A stretch of DNA of 40,685 bases from JAFIEN01 sp051859505 (GCA_051859505.1 JBHYFN010000034.1:1-40685), one strand, 5' to 3'. Positions 14,011-22,662 are shown, counted from the stretch's first letter. Made by a program: numbers and translations. Notes: a model not told the origin generated them from the sequence alone.

Positions 14011-17000
14011 TCAGAAGATGTCGATATCGTTGATCAGCGCATTGGGGTTTCTGATGCCTTCGACAATCAGGATCTTTCCCCCCGGAAACTCCAGAATGGT
14101 ATTGCCATTGGCGCTGCGGGCAAAGTCGTTGACCACCTGCCGCGGCGTGAGGTTGCGGCCGCCCCACAGCGCATCATCCAGCAGGATCCGGTCGAGATTG
14201 TCCTGAAAATCCATGATCCGGTCCCGCCCGCCGGTGAAGACGAAGCGATCCGCCCCCGGCCCGCCATAAAGCGTGTCGTTCCCCTGGCCGCCATGAAGCG
14301 TATCGTTGCCCGGCCCGCCCCAAAGCGTGTCATTGCCCGGCCCACCATACAGCCGGTCCGGCCCGGCCCCACCGTAAAGACGGTCGTTGCCTCGTCCGCC
14401 GTACAGCAGGTCGCGGCCCTGCCCGCCGTAAAGCCAGTCGGCGCCATCGTCGCCCCAAAGCGTGTCATCCCCGGCCTGACCCTGCAGCGTATCGTTGCCC
14501 GCACCGCCCCAAAGCCGGTCATTGCCGGCATCGCCGTTCAGACGGTCATGGCCCGGCCCGCCATAAAGCCAGTCATGGCCCGCCCCGCCCCAAAGCGTGT
14601 CATTGCCCGGACCGCCTTCCAGCCGGTCATTGCCCGCCCCACCGACCAGCAGGTCATTCCCGGGCCCGCCATAAAGCGTATCCCTGCCGCCACCGCCGAA
14701 CAGCCGATCATTGCCTGGCCCGCCCCAGAGCCGGTCATTGCCCGCCCCTCCCTCCAGCCTGTCGTTGCCCCGGCCGCCATAGAGACGATCGTTGCCGGGT
14801 CCGCCCAGAAGCGTATCGTTGCCCGGCCCGCCCCAGAGTCTGTCGTCGCCCGCACCGCCCCAGAGCGTGTCATTGTCCCGGCCGCCATACAGCAGGTCGT
14901 CACCGGGCCCGCCATAAAGCCTGTCCCGGCCATCTTCACCCTCGAGCCGGTCATTGCCCGCCCCGCCAAACAATCGGTCATCGCCGGCACCGCCAAAGAG
15001 CGTATCCCTGCCGCCACCGCCCCAGAGCCTGTCATTGCCCGGCCCGCCCCAGAGCGTGTCATTGCCGGCACCGCCCTCCAGCCTGTCGTTGCCGCGGCCG
15101 CCATACAGACGGTCATTGCCATCGCCACCGAACAGCGTGTCATTGCCATCGCCACCCCAGAGCCTGTCATTGCCCGCATCACCGTGCAGCGTGTCATTGC
15201 CGTCTTCGCCGTAGAGCAGGTCGTCACCCGCCCCGCCCCAAAGCCGGTCATTGCCCGCCCCGCCCTCGAGCGTGTCATTGCCGTCGCCGCCGTAGAGCAG
15301 GTCATCGCCGTCACCGCCGAAAAGACGGTCGAGCCCCGCGCCGCCGTAAAGCGTATCGTCACCCTCGCCGCCCCAGAGCGTATCGTCGCCCGTACCGCCC
15401 CAGAGCGTATCATCCCCGGCCCCGCCCCAGAGCCGGTCATTGCCCGGGCCGCCGTAAAGACGGTCATTGCCCGGCCCGCCGTAGAGCAGGTCATCCCCGT
15501 CGTCACCGTACAGCCGGTCATCGCCGGCCCCACCCCAGAGCGTATCCCGCCCCGGACCGCCATAGATCAGGTCGTTGCCCGCATCGCCGTACAGCCGGTC
15601 ATCGCCCCATCCGCCCTCGATCAGGTCATCGCCGGCACCGCCGTACAGCAGGTCGGCCCAGTTGCTGCCGATCAGCGTATCGGCCCCGTCACCGCCGTAC
15701 AGGGTCTGCGGAGGCAGGACAGGCGCGGTCCAGGACGGATGCATCCTCGAGACATTGAGAAGATCGAGCGCCCGCACCTCGGCCGGGGATAGCGATGCTC
15801 CGTTCCAGGTGTTGATGCGCAGAACCTCGTCACCATAGCGGATCTCGGCCCCGGTCGGGGTGGACAGGATCGTCAGCTGCGCGGCGCTGCGCAGCAGCGG
15901 CCAGGCAGAGAGGTCGATCCGGTCCTCGAGCGGGTTGAAATCGGTGATCGTGTTCATCTGGCTGCCGGCCGAGAGCACGAAGATGTCGGCCCCCGGCCCC
16001 CCGGTCATCACATCGGCGCCCGGCCCGGCCATGAGGATATCGTCGCCCGCCCCGCCAAAGAGCCTGTTGTTGCCACCGACCCCATAGATCCGGTCATTTC
16101 CGGCGCCGCCGGTCAGGGTATTGGACCCCGCCGTCCCGGTCAGGTTCTGCCCCGATCCCAGAGCGACGGTCAGCCAGGTCAGCCCCGGTTCGGAACCGCT
16201 CGAGACCATGATCTGCAGGTTACCGCCCTGATTGGCCAGGGCCACATCCGAAACCCGGGCCAGGGTCAGGGCCGTGGTATCGGCCTGCGTGCCCATCTGC
16301 AGCAGCCGCCCGCCCGGCAGCACCTGGAACAGGCTGATCCCGTCATCCGATCCGGCCGCCACCACATAGGCCCGGCCGTTGATCGTTATGCTGTCCAGCA
16401 CGGTGACGCCCTGGAAGCGGGTATCGCGGTCGTCGAGGATATGGTCGGTGGCCACAAGCTGCCCGCCGGCCAGGATCTCGACCACGCTCAGCGTGCCCGA
16501 GCCCGAGGCCCCGACCACCGCCCAGGCCCGCCCGTCCATGTTGAAGGCCGTGACGGTGCTGGGCTGATGGATGCCAAGCCCGGTGGCATACCAGATCCTG
16601 TCAACCTCGACAGGCACGCCATTCGGTTCGATCCGGTAGCTGATCAGCCCGTCCACCGCATGCGACGTGGCCAGAAGATAGGGCACGCCCCCCCGGAGGA
16701 TGCTTGTCACATCGGTCAGGACAGGCCCGGCCGAGGCCGGCGCGGACAGGGGCGGCATCTGTACCGGCGCCAGCGCCCCCTGCGACGTGACCTGCCAGAC
16801 CGACATGGCATCGGCGCCAAGCCGCAGGCCGTAGAGGTAATCGGTCGTCCCGACCCGGACCATCTCGGCCGCCAGCAGCGTGCCCGGCAGCCCCGTACCC
16901 AGATCGACCCGCCCCTGCAAGGCGCCCGTGCCGTCGAAACCCAGCCCCCAGAACCCGGTCGCCCCGACCCCGGTGACAAGCCCCACGGTCGAGCCGCCAA

Positions 17001-17247
17001 GCGTCACGGGGGTAAAGCTGCTCTCGATCCCGGCCGCCTGTTGGCCGGGCAGGCTGAAACTGTCGATCCGGACAAGCTGATTGCCCTGGATGCGATAGGA
17101 GGCGACGCCGCCACCGCCCGGCCCGGAGGTCACGTAAAGAACGGGCCCGGAAGAGCCCGTCACGAAGGTCAGATCCGTTACCCCGGTCAGAAAAACGTCA
17201 CCCGACCCCGGCAACACGACCCTTCGGTCGAATGTCACCCACGACAT
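14011..17247 (-). CDS. Large RTX (calcium-binding repeat) protein with beta-propeller-like N-terminus
   Basis: A protein of about 1078 residues. The first ~370 residues form repeated beta-rich segments with YVTSGPGGGGVASYRI-like blocks, reminiscent of a lactonase-type beta-propeller. Five RTX nonapeptides, a DIFVLSAGSQMNTITDF block and about 54 uninterrupted nonapeptides of GGxGxDxLx type follow. The protein ends with RFVFTGGRDRIMDFQDN and a hydrophobic tail (ALINDIDIF) typical of C-terminal type I secretion signals. There is no Sec signal. Expected to be exported to the cell surface or medium and to fold on binding Ca2+; roles in adhesion or matrix are possible but not shown. No type I exporter genes are on the plasmid. 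ATG 17247 is preferred over GTG 17253. Divergent from the RTX metalloprotease gene. Confidence 0.85.
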   Translation of the reverse strand: MSWVTFDRRVVLPGSGDVFLTGVTDLTFVTGSSGPVLYVTSGPGGGGVASYRIQGNQLVRIDSFSLPGQQAAGIESSFTPVTLGGSTVGLVTGVGATGFWGLGFDGTGALQGRVDLGTGLPGTLLAAEMVRVGTTDYLYGLRLGADAMSVWQVTSQGALAPVQMPPLSAPASAGPVLTDVTSILRGGVPYLLATSHAVDGLISYRIEPNGVPVEVDRIWYATGLGIHQPSTVTAFNMDGRAWAVVGASGSGTLSVVEILAGGQLVATDHILDDRDTRFQGVTVLDSITINGRAYVVAAGSDDGISLFQVLPGGRLLQMGTQADTTALTLARVSDVALANQGGNLQIMVSSGSEPGLTWLTVALGSGQNLTGTAGSNTLTGGAGNDRIYGVGGNNRLFGGAGDDILMAGPGADVMTGGPGADIFVLSAGSQMNTITDFNPLEDRIDLSAWPLLRSAAQLTILSTPTGAEIRYGDEVLRINTWNGASLSPAEVRALDLLNVSRMHPSWTAPVLPPQTLYGGDGADTLIGSNWADLLYGGAGDDLIEGGWGDDRLYGDAGNDLIYGGPGRDTLWGGAGDDRLYGDDGDDLLYGGPGNDRLYGGPGNDRLWGGAGDDTLWGGTGDDTLWGGEGDDTLYGGAGLDRLFGGDGDDLLYGGDGNDTLEGGAGNDRLWGGAGDDLLYGEDGNDTLHGDAGNDRLWGGDGNDTLFGGDGNDRLYGGRGNDRLEGGAGNDTLWGGPGNDRLWGGGGRDTLFGGAGDDRLFGGAGNDRLEGEDGRDRLYGGPGDDLLYGGRDNDTLWGGAGDDRLWGGPGNDTLLGGPGNDRLYGGRGNDRLEGGAGNDRLWGGPGNDRLFGGGGRDTLYGGPGNDLLVGGAGNDRLEGGPGNDTLWGGAGHDWLYGGPGHDRLNGDAGNDRLWGGAGNDTLQGQAGDDTLWGDDGADWLYGGQGRDLLYGGRGNDRLYGGAGPDRLYGGPGNDTLWGGPGNDTLHGGQGNDTLYGGPGADRFVFTGGRDRIMDFQDNLDRILLDDALWGGRNLTPRQVVNDFARSANGNTILEFPGGKILIVEGIRNPNALINDIDIF
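14754..15402. repeat. 324-bp higher-order duplication inside the RTX array
   Basis: The peptide blocks RLYGGRGND-RLEGGAGND followed by LWGGPGND and GGGGRD occur twice, twelve nonapeptides apart. The DNA agrees: CCAGCCTGTCGTTGCC occurs at 14754 and at 15078, exactly 324 bp (12 x 27) apart. The outer limits given are approximate. This points to array growth by a 12-repeat segmental duplication. Confidence 0.6.
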
Positions 17248-17523
17248 GCCCACAGCCCGCTGCCGTTACCACCCGGGGTCAGGATCGCCGCGAGAATTTA
17301 AGGAAAACCTGCCATCCGCAGGCGGCAGGGGCCGTTAGTGCCGAGATTTTTAATATTTAGAACATGTGGTTAATGCCTCTGCGCCTTGCCATCAAATGGC
17401 CTTTGTCACGGCACGTTCTGGAAAGGTTTTGCCTCTACCCCAGTGCGGGATGTTTCGGGAGCCGGTCCGCCGGCACCCGCTGGGACCAGCCTGCATCGGG
17501 CTGCGGGGGTAAGGAGACGCTGG
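17248..17523. promoter_or_regulatory. Divergent promoter region between the two RTX genes
   Basis: This 276-bp gap should carry promoters for both RTX genes. Visible elements are an inverted repeat CCTGCC/GGCAGG (17308-17329, 10-bp spacer), an AT-rich stretch at 17345-17375 unusual for this plasmid, a small hairpin GCCAT-CAA-ATGGC (17388-17400), and the protease ribosome-binding site AAGGAG (17511-17516). Functions are inferred only from position. Confidence 0.45.
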
Positions 17524-19863
17524 ATGTGCCAGATGTGTCAGAGCGTGATGATCGAGGCGAGCTGCCCGTTCACCACGGTCGAGGTCGTGATGATTCCGGG
17601 GCCTTCGGGCTTTTCGATCGCCGAAGAGCAGGGCAGCTGGGCTGCCGTGGATCTGTCGGCCGACATGTTCTACACGATCGGCATGGCCGGGCAAGTTTCC
17701 GGGCAGGGTATCGGCACGATACGCATCCATGATGCCAACGGGCAGCTTGTTCACGAAAGCAGCGGCGACACGGGTTCGACCGGCTTCACCGCCACGGCCG
17801 ACGGCACCTATTACATCCAGACATTTCTCTCTGAAGACCGCGACGCGATCGCGACAGGCCGTTCGGCCACGATCAACATGGCCGATGCCGCAGACGGCTT
17901 CGCAGAGGGGTCCGGCCCGGTTTCCGGGGCCACGGCCAGCGGGACATCCGGCGGCGGCGGCGGCGGGGTGGGCGGCATCATGCGGATCGCCGATTTCCTC
18001 ACCACAGGTTTCTGGCGCGAGATCGGCGAGATCCCGCATGCCTTCGCCAAGAACGTCATCACCGTCAACCTCAACAGCCTGCGCCCCGCCGACCGCGAGA
18101 TGGCCCGCGATGCGCTCGACAGCTGGTCGATGGTGGCCAATATCAAGTTCGTCATGGTCTCGGGCAGTGCCGACATCACTTTCGGCAGCGATCAGCCCGG
18201 CGCCTTCTGCCGTTACACGACCTATAACGACGGCCGGATGATCAGCGCGCATGTGAACATCTCGAACCAGTTTTCGGACCAGAACGGAAAGGGCCCGGGC
18301 AGCTATACGTTCCAGACCTATCTGCACGAGGTCGGGCATGCGCTGGGTCTTGGGCATGCGGGCAATTACGCGGGGTCGAACGGCACCCGCTTCGCGAATG
18401 ACAGCTGGCAGATGTCGGTCATGTCCTATGTGCCGCAGACCAGCAACGCCCGCGTGGATGCCGACAAGGCGGTCGCCGTCACGCCGATGATGTCGGATAT
18501 CGCGGCGATCCAGAAACTCTATGGCCGGCCCGGCGCCGGCAGCGACACGATCGGCAACACGACCTATGGGGTCGGCTCCAATCTGGGCAACTATCTCGAC
18601 AAGTTCTTTGCCGGGCGCGCGGGCAGCCTGTCCAAGAACGCGATCACCATCTTCGATCAGGGCGGCATCGACCGGATCAACTTCCGCAACGACAAGACGG
18701 ACCAGACCGTCAACCTGATGCCGGGCACCTTTTCCGATGTCTACGGCCAGGTCGGCAATCTCGGCATCGCCCTCGGAACCCGGATCGAGAATTACATCGC
18801 CGGTTCCGGCTCGGACAGGATCAGGGGCAACAACGCCAACAACCACATCCAGGGTGGCGCGGGCGACGACCGGATCGAGGGCCGGGGCGGCCATGACAGG
18901 CTGTTCGGGGGCATGGGCGACGATACGCTCTTCGGCGATGGCGGCAACGACTGGCTTTACGGCGGGCCGGGCGCCGACCGGCTGTTCGGTGGCGCCGGTC
19001 ATGACAGGCTGTTCGGCGGAAATGGCAATGATCTGCTCTCCGGAGGGGCAGGGAACGACTGGCTTTATGGCGGGGCGGGCCATGACCGGCTTCTTGGCGG
19101 CGGTGGCGCGGATCGGCTTTATGGCGGGGCCGGGAACGATACGCTCTTTGGCGACGCAGGGAACGACACGCTGTACGGCGGGGATGGCCATGACCGGCTG
19201 TTCGGCGGGGCAGGCCATGACCGGCTGTTCGGCGAGGCGGGGAATGACACGCTGTTCGGCGGGGCCGGAAACGACCGCCTGTTCGGTGGCACGGGCAGCG
19301 ACCGGCTCCATGGCGGGGCGGGGAATGACACGCTGTTCGGCGGGGCGGGGAATGACACGCTCTGGGGCGGTGACGGGAACGACCGGCTGTCCGGAGACGC
19401 GGGGAATGACCTTCTTTTCGGGGGCGCGGGTCGCGATCTGCTTTTCGGAGGGGCCGGCAATGACACGCTCCATGGCGATGCCGGCGATGACAGGTTGTTC
19501 GGCGGCGCGGGGGACGATGTCCTCTTTGGCGGGGCCGGGAACGACATACTGGATGGCGGGCGCGGTAATAATGTGCTGACCGGTGGCAGCGGGGCCGATA
19601 CCTTCATCTTCAGGGCGGGGAATGACCGGGTCACCGATTTCGAGATGGGCATCGACAGCCTGCATCTCGACAAGAGGCTCTGGAACGGCACGAACCTCTC
19701 GGTACAGCAGGTGCTGGAGGCCTATGCCACGCTCGATGCGGCCGATGTCGTCTTTACATTCGACAACAGCACCCGGCTTGTTCTGCAGAACCTCGTCGAC
19801 GAAGACAGCGCGTCGAACACGACCCCGCTGCAGCTTCTCGCCGATGATATCGTGATCCTCTGA
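17524..19863 (+). CDS. Serralysin-like RTX zinc metalloprotease (M10)
   Basis: A 779-residue secreted protease. Residues about 10-125 resemble a pre-peptidase beta domain (TGFTATADGTYYIQTF). A Gly-rich linker precedes the catalytic domain, whose zinc site HEVGHALGLGH has ligands H268, H272 and H278, followed by the Met-turn SVMSY. A peptidase M10 C-terminal region leads into about 28 RTX nonapeptides and a C-terminal block (ADTFIFRAGNDRVTDF to the end DDIVIL) resembling that of the neighbouring RTX protein. Export should be by a type I system encoded elsewhere. The start ATG 17524 has an excellent ribosome-binding site (AAGGAG, 7-base spacer). The MCQMC N-terminus lacks a Sec signal, as expected. 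No serralysin inhibitor gene is nearby. Confidence 0.9.
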   Translation: MCQMCQSVMIEASCPFTTVEVVMIPGPSGFSIAEEQGSWAAVDLSADMFYTIGMAGQVSGQGIGTIRIHDANGQLVHESSGDTGSTGFTATADGTYYIQTFLSEDRDAIATGRSATINMADAADGFAEGSGPVSGATASGTSGGGGGGVGGIMRIADFLTTGFWREIGEIPHAFAKNVITVNLNSLRPADREMARDALDSWSMVANIKFVMVSGSADITFGSDQPGAFCRYTTYNDGRMISAHVNISNQFSDQNGKGPGSYTFQTYLHEVGHALGLGHAGNYAGSNGTRFANDSWQMSVMSYVPQTSNARVDADKAVAVTPMMSDIAAIQKLYGRPGAGSDTIGNTTYGVGSNLGNYLDKFFAGRAGSLSKNAITIFDQGGIDRINFRNDKTDQTVNLMPGTFSDVYGQVGNLGIALGTRIENYIAGSGSDRIRGNNANNHIQGGAGDDRIEGRGGHDRLFGGMGDDTLFGDGGNDWLYGGPGADRLFGGAGHDRLFGGNGNDLLSGGAGNDWLYGGAGHDRLLGGGGADRLYGGAGNDTLFGDAGNDTLYGGDGHDRLFGGAGHDRLFGEAGNDTLFGGAGNDRLFGGTGSDRLHGGAGNDTLFGGAGNDTLWGGDGNDRLSGDAGNDLLFGGAGRDLLFGGAGNDTLHGDAGDDRLFGGAGDDVLFGGAGNDILDGGRGNNVLTGGSGADTFIFRAGNDRVTDFEMGIDSLHLDKRLWNGTNLSVQQVLEAYATLDAADVVFTFDNSTRLVLQNLVDEDSASNTTPLQLLADDIVIL

Positions 19864-19916
19864 GGCCGCTCCGCCGATTTTCGCATGCGAAAGAACCGGG
19901 CGGGCAGAGGGCCTCA
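19861..19916. terminator. Probable bidirectional terminator between protease and parB
   Basis: TGAGGCC (19861-19867) pairs with GGCCTCA (19910-19916), and a perfect 14-bp palindrome TTTCGCATGCGAAA (19879-19892) lies at the centre, with CCGCC/GGCGG pairing between. The structure overlaps both convergent stop codons. Confidence 0.45.
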
Positions 19917-20915
19917 GCCCCGGCTCTGTGCGGCCAGCCAGCGCCGCAGCTTTTCGGCCAGAGCAGCCGTGGCCCCCGCGCCTGTGATCACGATTTCGCC
20001 GGCCCGGGTCGTGACGACAATATCCGGGTGCACAGACACTGAGTCGCCTGTTTCAGTGTCTTTCTCTGCCCGCTTCCCGGCTGCAGAGGGTCTGCGCAAC
20101 AGCCCCGCCAGAACCGCCGCCTCCGCCTCGGGCGTGGACGCGGGCGGGCTTAGCGCCGCGCGGGCGCGGGCGGCGAAACCGGGGTCGGAGGCCAGCGCCT
20201 TGGCCAGCGCCAGCCCCGTGCGTTCGGGGATGCGCGCCGGAAAGGCCAGCGCCCCGTCCAGGGCCTCGACCACGCCGATGAAGGATTTGACCTTCGAGCG
20301 TTTGGCAAAACTCGCCGTGGCGAAGAGGCCCTGAAGCGCTGCCTTCTCGGTCGGATAGACCCCGGCCTCGACCGCGCGCATCACGATCCGGGCGCGTTCG
20401 TAGAAGGACAGCCCCGCCCGGATCTCGTTCTCTTCGACCATGGCGACGTAAGCTTCCGCCCCGCCCTCGGGCCGGCGCACCAGCGCCAGCACCCGGGCGA
20501 AGCGGTCCTCGCCCGTCTCGGCGTGCAGCGCCTGAAGCGCCAGCAGCCGCCGCCAGCCCGAGATCAGGCCGTAGCGGGGCACCGCCCCCTCGCCCCGGTC
20601 CACCACCTCGACGGGGGCCTGCTGGCCGCGGGCGCGCAGGCTGCCCGCCAGTTCGGCCATTGCCTCGGGGTCCGGCGCGATCCGGTCGCGGATCAGGTAA
20701 TCGGCGGCCAGGTCCGAAAGCGGCAGCGACAGGACCATCCGCCCCTCTTCCCGCGCCGCCGTCAGTTCGGCCGAGACCGCCTCGAAGGCGGCAAGGGCCG
20801 CGCTTTCGCCCGCGACCTGGGCGATGGGCGCGCGGGGCAGGGGGGGCGCCTGGCCCGCGACAGGAGGGGCGTCGAGGTAATCGGGCAGGGGCCCGCTCAG
20901 CCGTTTGCGCGCCAT
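19914..20915 (-). CDS. parB: ParB-type partition protein
   Basis: A 333-residue ParB/RepB-family protein that binds the centromere site and works with ParA in plasmid segregation. A ParB nucleotide-binding-like domain contains APVEVVDRGEGAVPRYGLISGWRR (about 105-128) with the usual G-RR box. VEENEIRAGLSFYERARI (about 160-177) and TEKAALQGLFATASFAKRSKVKS follow, matching the segment before and within the helix-turn-helix. GAGGAGGG lies directly upstream of ATG 20915. It is the second gene of the leftward parAB operon, 52 bp after parA. A 9-bp inverted repeat lies inside its 3' end. Confidence 0.9.
   Translation of the reverse strand: MARKRLSGPLPDYLDAPPVAGQAPPLPRAPIAQVAGESAALAAFEAVSAELTAAREEGRMVLSLPLSDLAADYLIRDRIAPDPEAMAELAGSLRARGQQAPVEVVDRGEGAVPRYGLISGWRRLLALQALHAETGEDRFARVLALVRRPEGGAEAYVAMVEENEIRAGLSFYERARIVMRAVEAGVYPTEKAALQGLFATASFAKRSKVKSFIGVVEALDGALAFPARIPERTGLALAKALASDPGFAARARAALSPPASTPEAEAAVLAGLLRRPSAAGKRAEKDTETGDSVSVHPDIVVTTRAGEIVITGAGATAALAEKLRRWLAAQSRG
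20034..20061. promoter_or_regulatory. Candidate parS/ParB site inside parB
   Basis: AGACACTGA (20034-20042) and its exact inverse TCAGTGTCT (20053-20061) flank a 10-bp spacer. The same 9-mer occurs again at 20954-20962 just beyond parA. A centromere role is inferred from location and symmetry. Confidence 0.45.
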
Positions 20916-20953
20916 GCCCCGCCCTCCTCAAAACAGCCTCTGTTCCGGCTCAT

Positions 20954-20962
20954 AGACACTGA
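20954..20962. promoter_or_regulatory. Third copy of the AGACACTGA half-site, between parA and parB
   Basis: A single AGACACTGA lies in the 52-bp space between parA and parB and matches both arms of the inverted repeat at 20034-20061. Confidence 0.35.
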
Positions 20963-20967
20963 TTCCG

Positions 20968-22353
20968 TCATCCCGCCGCCCGCGTCTGCGCCAGTTCCTC
21001 GCGCCGCCAGATGCCCGAGAGCAGGCGCTTGAAGGCGGCATAGGTCTCGTCAAAGGTTTCGCGGCCGCGGGCATAGGTCTCGCGGTTGAAATCGCGGTAG
21101 TCGGCCTCGTAGATGCCGTTCACCTGTTCGCCCGCCTGCCCGATCAGCGCCGTGAAATCCTGCCGGTGAGGCGAGAGCGTGGTGCCCAGATAGGCCTGCA
21201 TCAGGGCCGCGAGTTCCGCCTGCTGGGCGCGGTCATAGCGGGTCACGATGGCGCGCACCGCATCCCATTCGAACGAAAGCCCCCGCTGCCCCAGCGCGCG
21301 GGCGGCCATGTTCTCGCCCTGCTCGATCGAGGCGAAGGTGGAATGGAGCATGTCGAAGAACCGCCCCGTGGAATCGAACTCGAGGAACGAGGCCCCCAGC
21401 GGCACCAGCAGGATATCGGCCGCCGCCAGCCCGTTGATCGTGAGATACCCCAGCGCGGGCGGCGTATCGAGGAAGACGATGTCATAATCGTCCAGCACCC
21501 CGTCGGCCCCCAGCATGTCGGACAGCGCGTCCCAAAGCTTCCAGGACCGGCCCTGCATCCGCCAGACGGGGATCTGGAATTCCGACCAGTACAGGTTCAG
21601 CTGCGCCCCGATCAGGTCGATATTGGGCCAGTGGGTGCGCTGGATGAGGTCTTTCGCCGTCACCTCGAGCGCCTCGGACAGCGTCTCGTCCAGCGCCACC
21701 GGATCATCGCCGCGGGCCATCCGCACCCGGTTCTCGGCCTGCAGATGGGTCGCGTAATGGCGGGCGAGCAGCGGAAAGACCGTCTGCCATTCGTCGGCCA
21801 CCCGGCCCGCGAAGATCGAGGTCATCGATCCCTGGCTGTCAAGATCGACGACCAGCACCCGGTAGCCGTCCAGCGCCGCCGACATCGCCAGATGCGCCGC
21901 GGTCGAGGTCTTGCCGACGCCCCCCTTGAAATTCGCAACCGCCACGCATTTGGCCGGCAGGCCTGCGGGCCGGTAGGGGCGGTATTCCTTGGCCTTGGAC
22001 CCGGCGCCGGCGAAATGCGCACGCAGCTGCAACACCTCGTCGAAGGTGAACCACTTGGCGCCGCCCTCGGTTTCGGCCCGGCCCTGCGGCAGATGCGGGT
22101 TCTGCTTCAGGACGCGGCGGAAATGGGCCACGGCCACGGGGATGAGGTATTTCGTGATCTCCCAGGTCGAGAAGAGCCGCAGCTCTTTCCGGCCCTCGGG
22201 GTTCAGGCCGCGGCTGGCCAGATCCTCGCGGCCCCGCGCACAGGCGGCCGCGATCTCGGCAAAGCGGGCGGTGGTGGCGGGGGCGTCAAGCTCGGCCAGG
22301 GCGCGGTCGGGGTCGATGTTGAAATAGGGCGGCGGGGCCTGCGTCTCTGTCAC
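20968..22353 (-). CDS. parA: ParA-type partition ATPase with N-terminal DNA-binding region
   Basis: A 461-residue ParA/MinD-family ATPase for plasmid segregation. Walker A is the deviant KGGVGKTS (about 143-150), followed by VVDLDSQGSMTSIF (A' motif) and DIVFLDTPPALGYLT (Walker B). The ~130 residues before it (LFSTWEITKYLIPVAVAHF, then KWFTFDEVLQLR) look like the helix-turn-helix region of long, self-repressing type Ia ParA proteins. I prefer GTG 22353, which has GAGG 8 bases upstream, over ATG 22407. The longer version would begin inside a near-perfect palindrome that covers a plausible promoter. First gene of the leftward parAB operon, divergent from repA. Confidence 0.88.
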   Translation of the reverse strand: MTETQAPPPYFNIDPDRALAELDAPATTARFAEIAAACARGREDLASRGLNPEGRKELRLFSTWEITKYLIPVAVAHFRRVLKQNPHLPQGRAETEGGAKWFTFDEVLQLRAHFAGAGSKAKEYRPYRPAGLPAKCVAVANFKGGVGKTSTAAHLAMSAALDGYRVLVVDLDSQGSMTSIFAGRVADEWQTVFPLLARHYATHLQAENRVRMARGDDPVALDETLSEALEVTAKDLIQRTHWPNIDLIGAQLNLYWSEFQIPVWRMQGRSWKLWDALSDMLGADGVLDDYDIVFLDTPPALGYLTINGLAAADILLVPLGASFLEFDSTGRFFDMLHSTFASIEQGENMAARALGQRGLSFEWDAVRAIVTRYDRAQQAELAALMQAYLGTTLSPHRQDFTALIGQAGEQVNGIYEADYRDFNRETYARGRETFDETYAAFKRLLSGIWRREELAQTRAAG

Positions 22354-22365
22354 TGCTTTCGCCTC

Positions 22366-22407
22366 ATGTGCGCTGTTTTTCGCAGCATACCCGAAAACAC
22401 CGCACAT
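22366..22407. promoter_or_regulatory. Palindrome over the parA promoter (operator or centromere)
   Basis: The left arm begins ATGTGCGCTGTTTTTCG and the right arm is CGAAAACACCGCACAT. They pair over 15 positions with one mismatch and one bulged T around a ~9-bp spacer. The proposed parA -10 lies in the spacer, so a bound protein would block transcription, as in ParA autorepression. Confidence 0.65.
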
Positions 22408-22412
22408 GACAG
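22384..22412 (-). promoter_or_regulatory. Possible parA promoter
   Basis: Reading leftwards, CTGTCA (-35, 4 of 6 consensus) is followed after 17 bp by TATGCT (-10, 4 of 6). The start of transcription would fall about 12 bases before the GAGG ribosome-binding site. Confidence 0.4.
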
Positions 22413-22596
22413 GATTTTCGCAACATCGGCGCCAGCACCCCGCCTTTTTCGAGGCATTTTGGGCGCTGTCCTGTGGGGTTTCTGCATCGCCCCGGGCCTT
22501 GCTCGAGTTAGAAAGCGGTTAAAGATAAGTTAAGCGTCCGGGCTGCTTTCCCAAGCCCTTGAAATAAAACCGATCTTGGGAGCTCTTTCGGTCGTC

Positions 22597-22662
22597 TGCG
22601 ATTCCGATCCCACGATAGGATGACTCCGGTCCCCCGTTCAGATGATTCCGATCCCCCGATGT
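22597..22662. repeat. Three 22-bp iterons, probable RepA-binding sites
   Basis: Direct repeats start at 22597, 22619 and 22641 with an exact 22-bp period (two helical turns). The shared core is ATTCCGATCCCCCGAT with few changes; units 2 and 3 agree best. They lie about 155 bp upstream of repA. Confidence 0.8.

Noticed and set aside
14203..15720. CRISPR-like regularly spaced repeats
   Set aside because: The 27-bp spacing is coding RTX nonapeptides, with no constant repeat and variable spacer pattern and no cas genes.
14293..15792. A 499-codon repetitive frame on the plus strand (PAP/VIAR-type repeats)
   Set aside because: It is the antisense of the RTX nonapeptide array; the 27-bp periodicity yields a repetitive shadow protein.
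17392..19665. A 757-codon minus-strand frame opposite the protease
   Set aside because: The sense frame has an excellent ribosome-binding site, a zinc site and RTX repeats; the antisense frame has no domain.
19879..19892. TTTCGCATGCGAAA as a regulator operator
   Set aside because: It sits between convergent stops inside a larger pairing structure, so a terminator role explains it better.
22354..22407. parA start at ATG 22407
   Set aside because: The extra 18 residues are encoded within the palindrome; GTG 22353 has GAGG at proper spacing.
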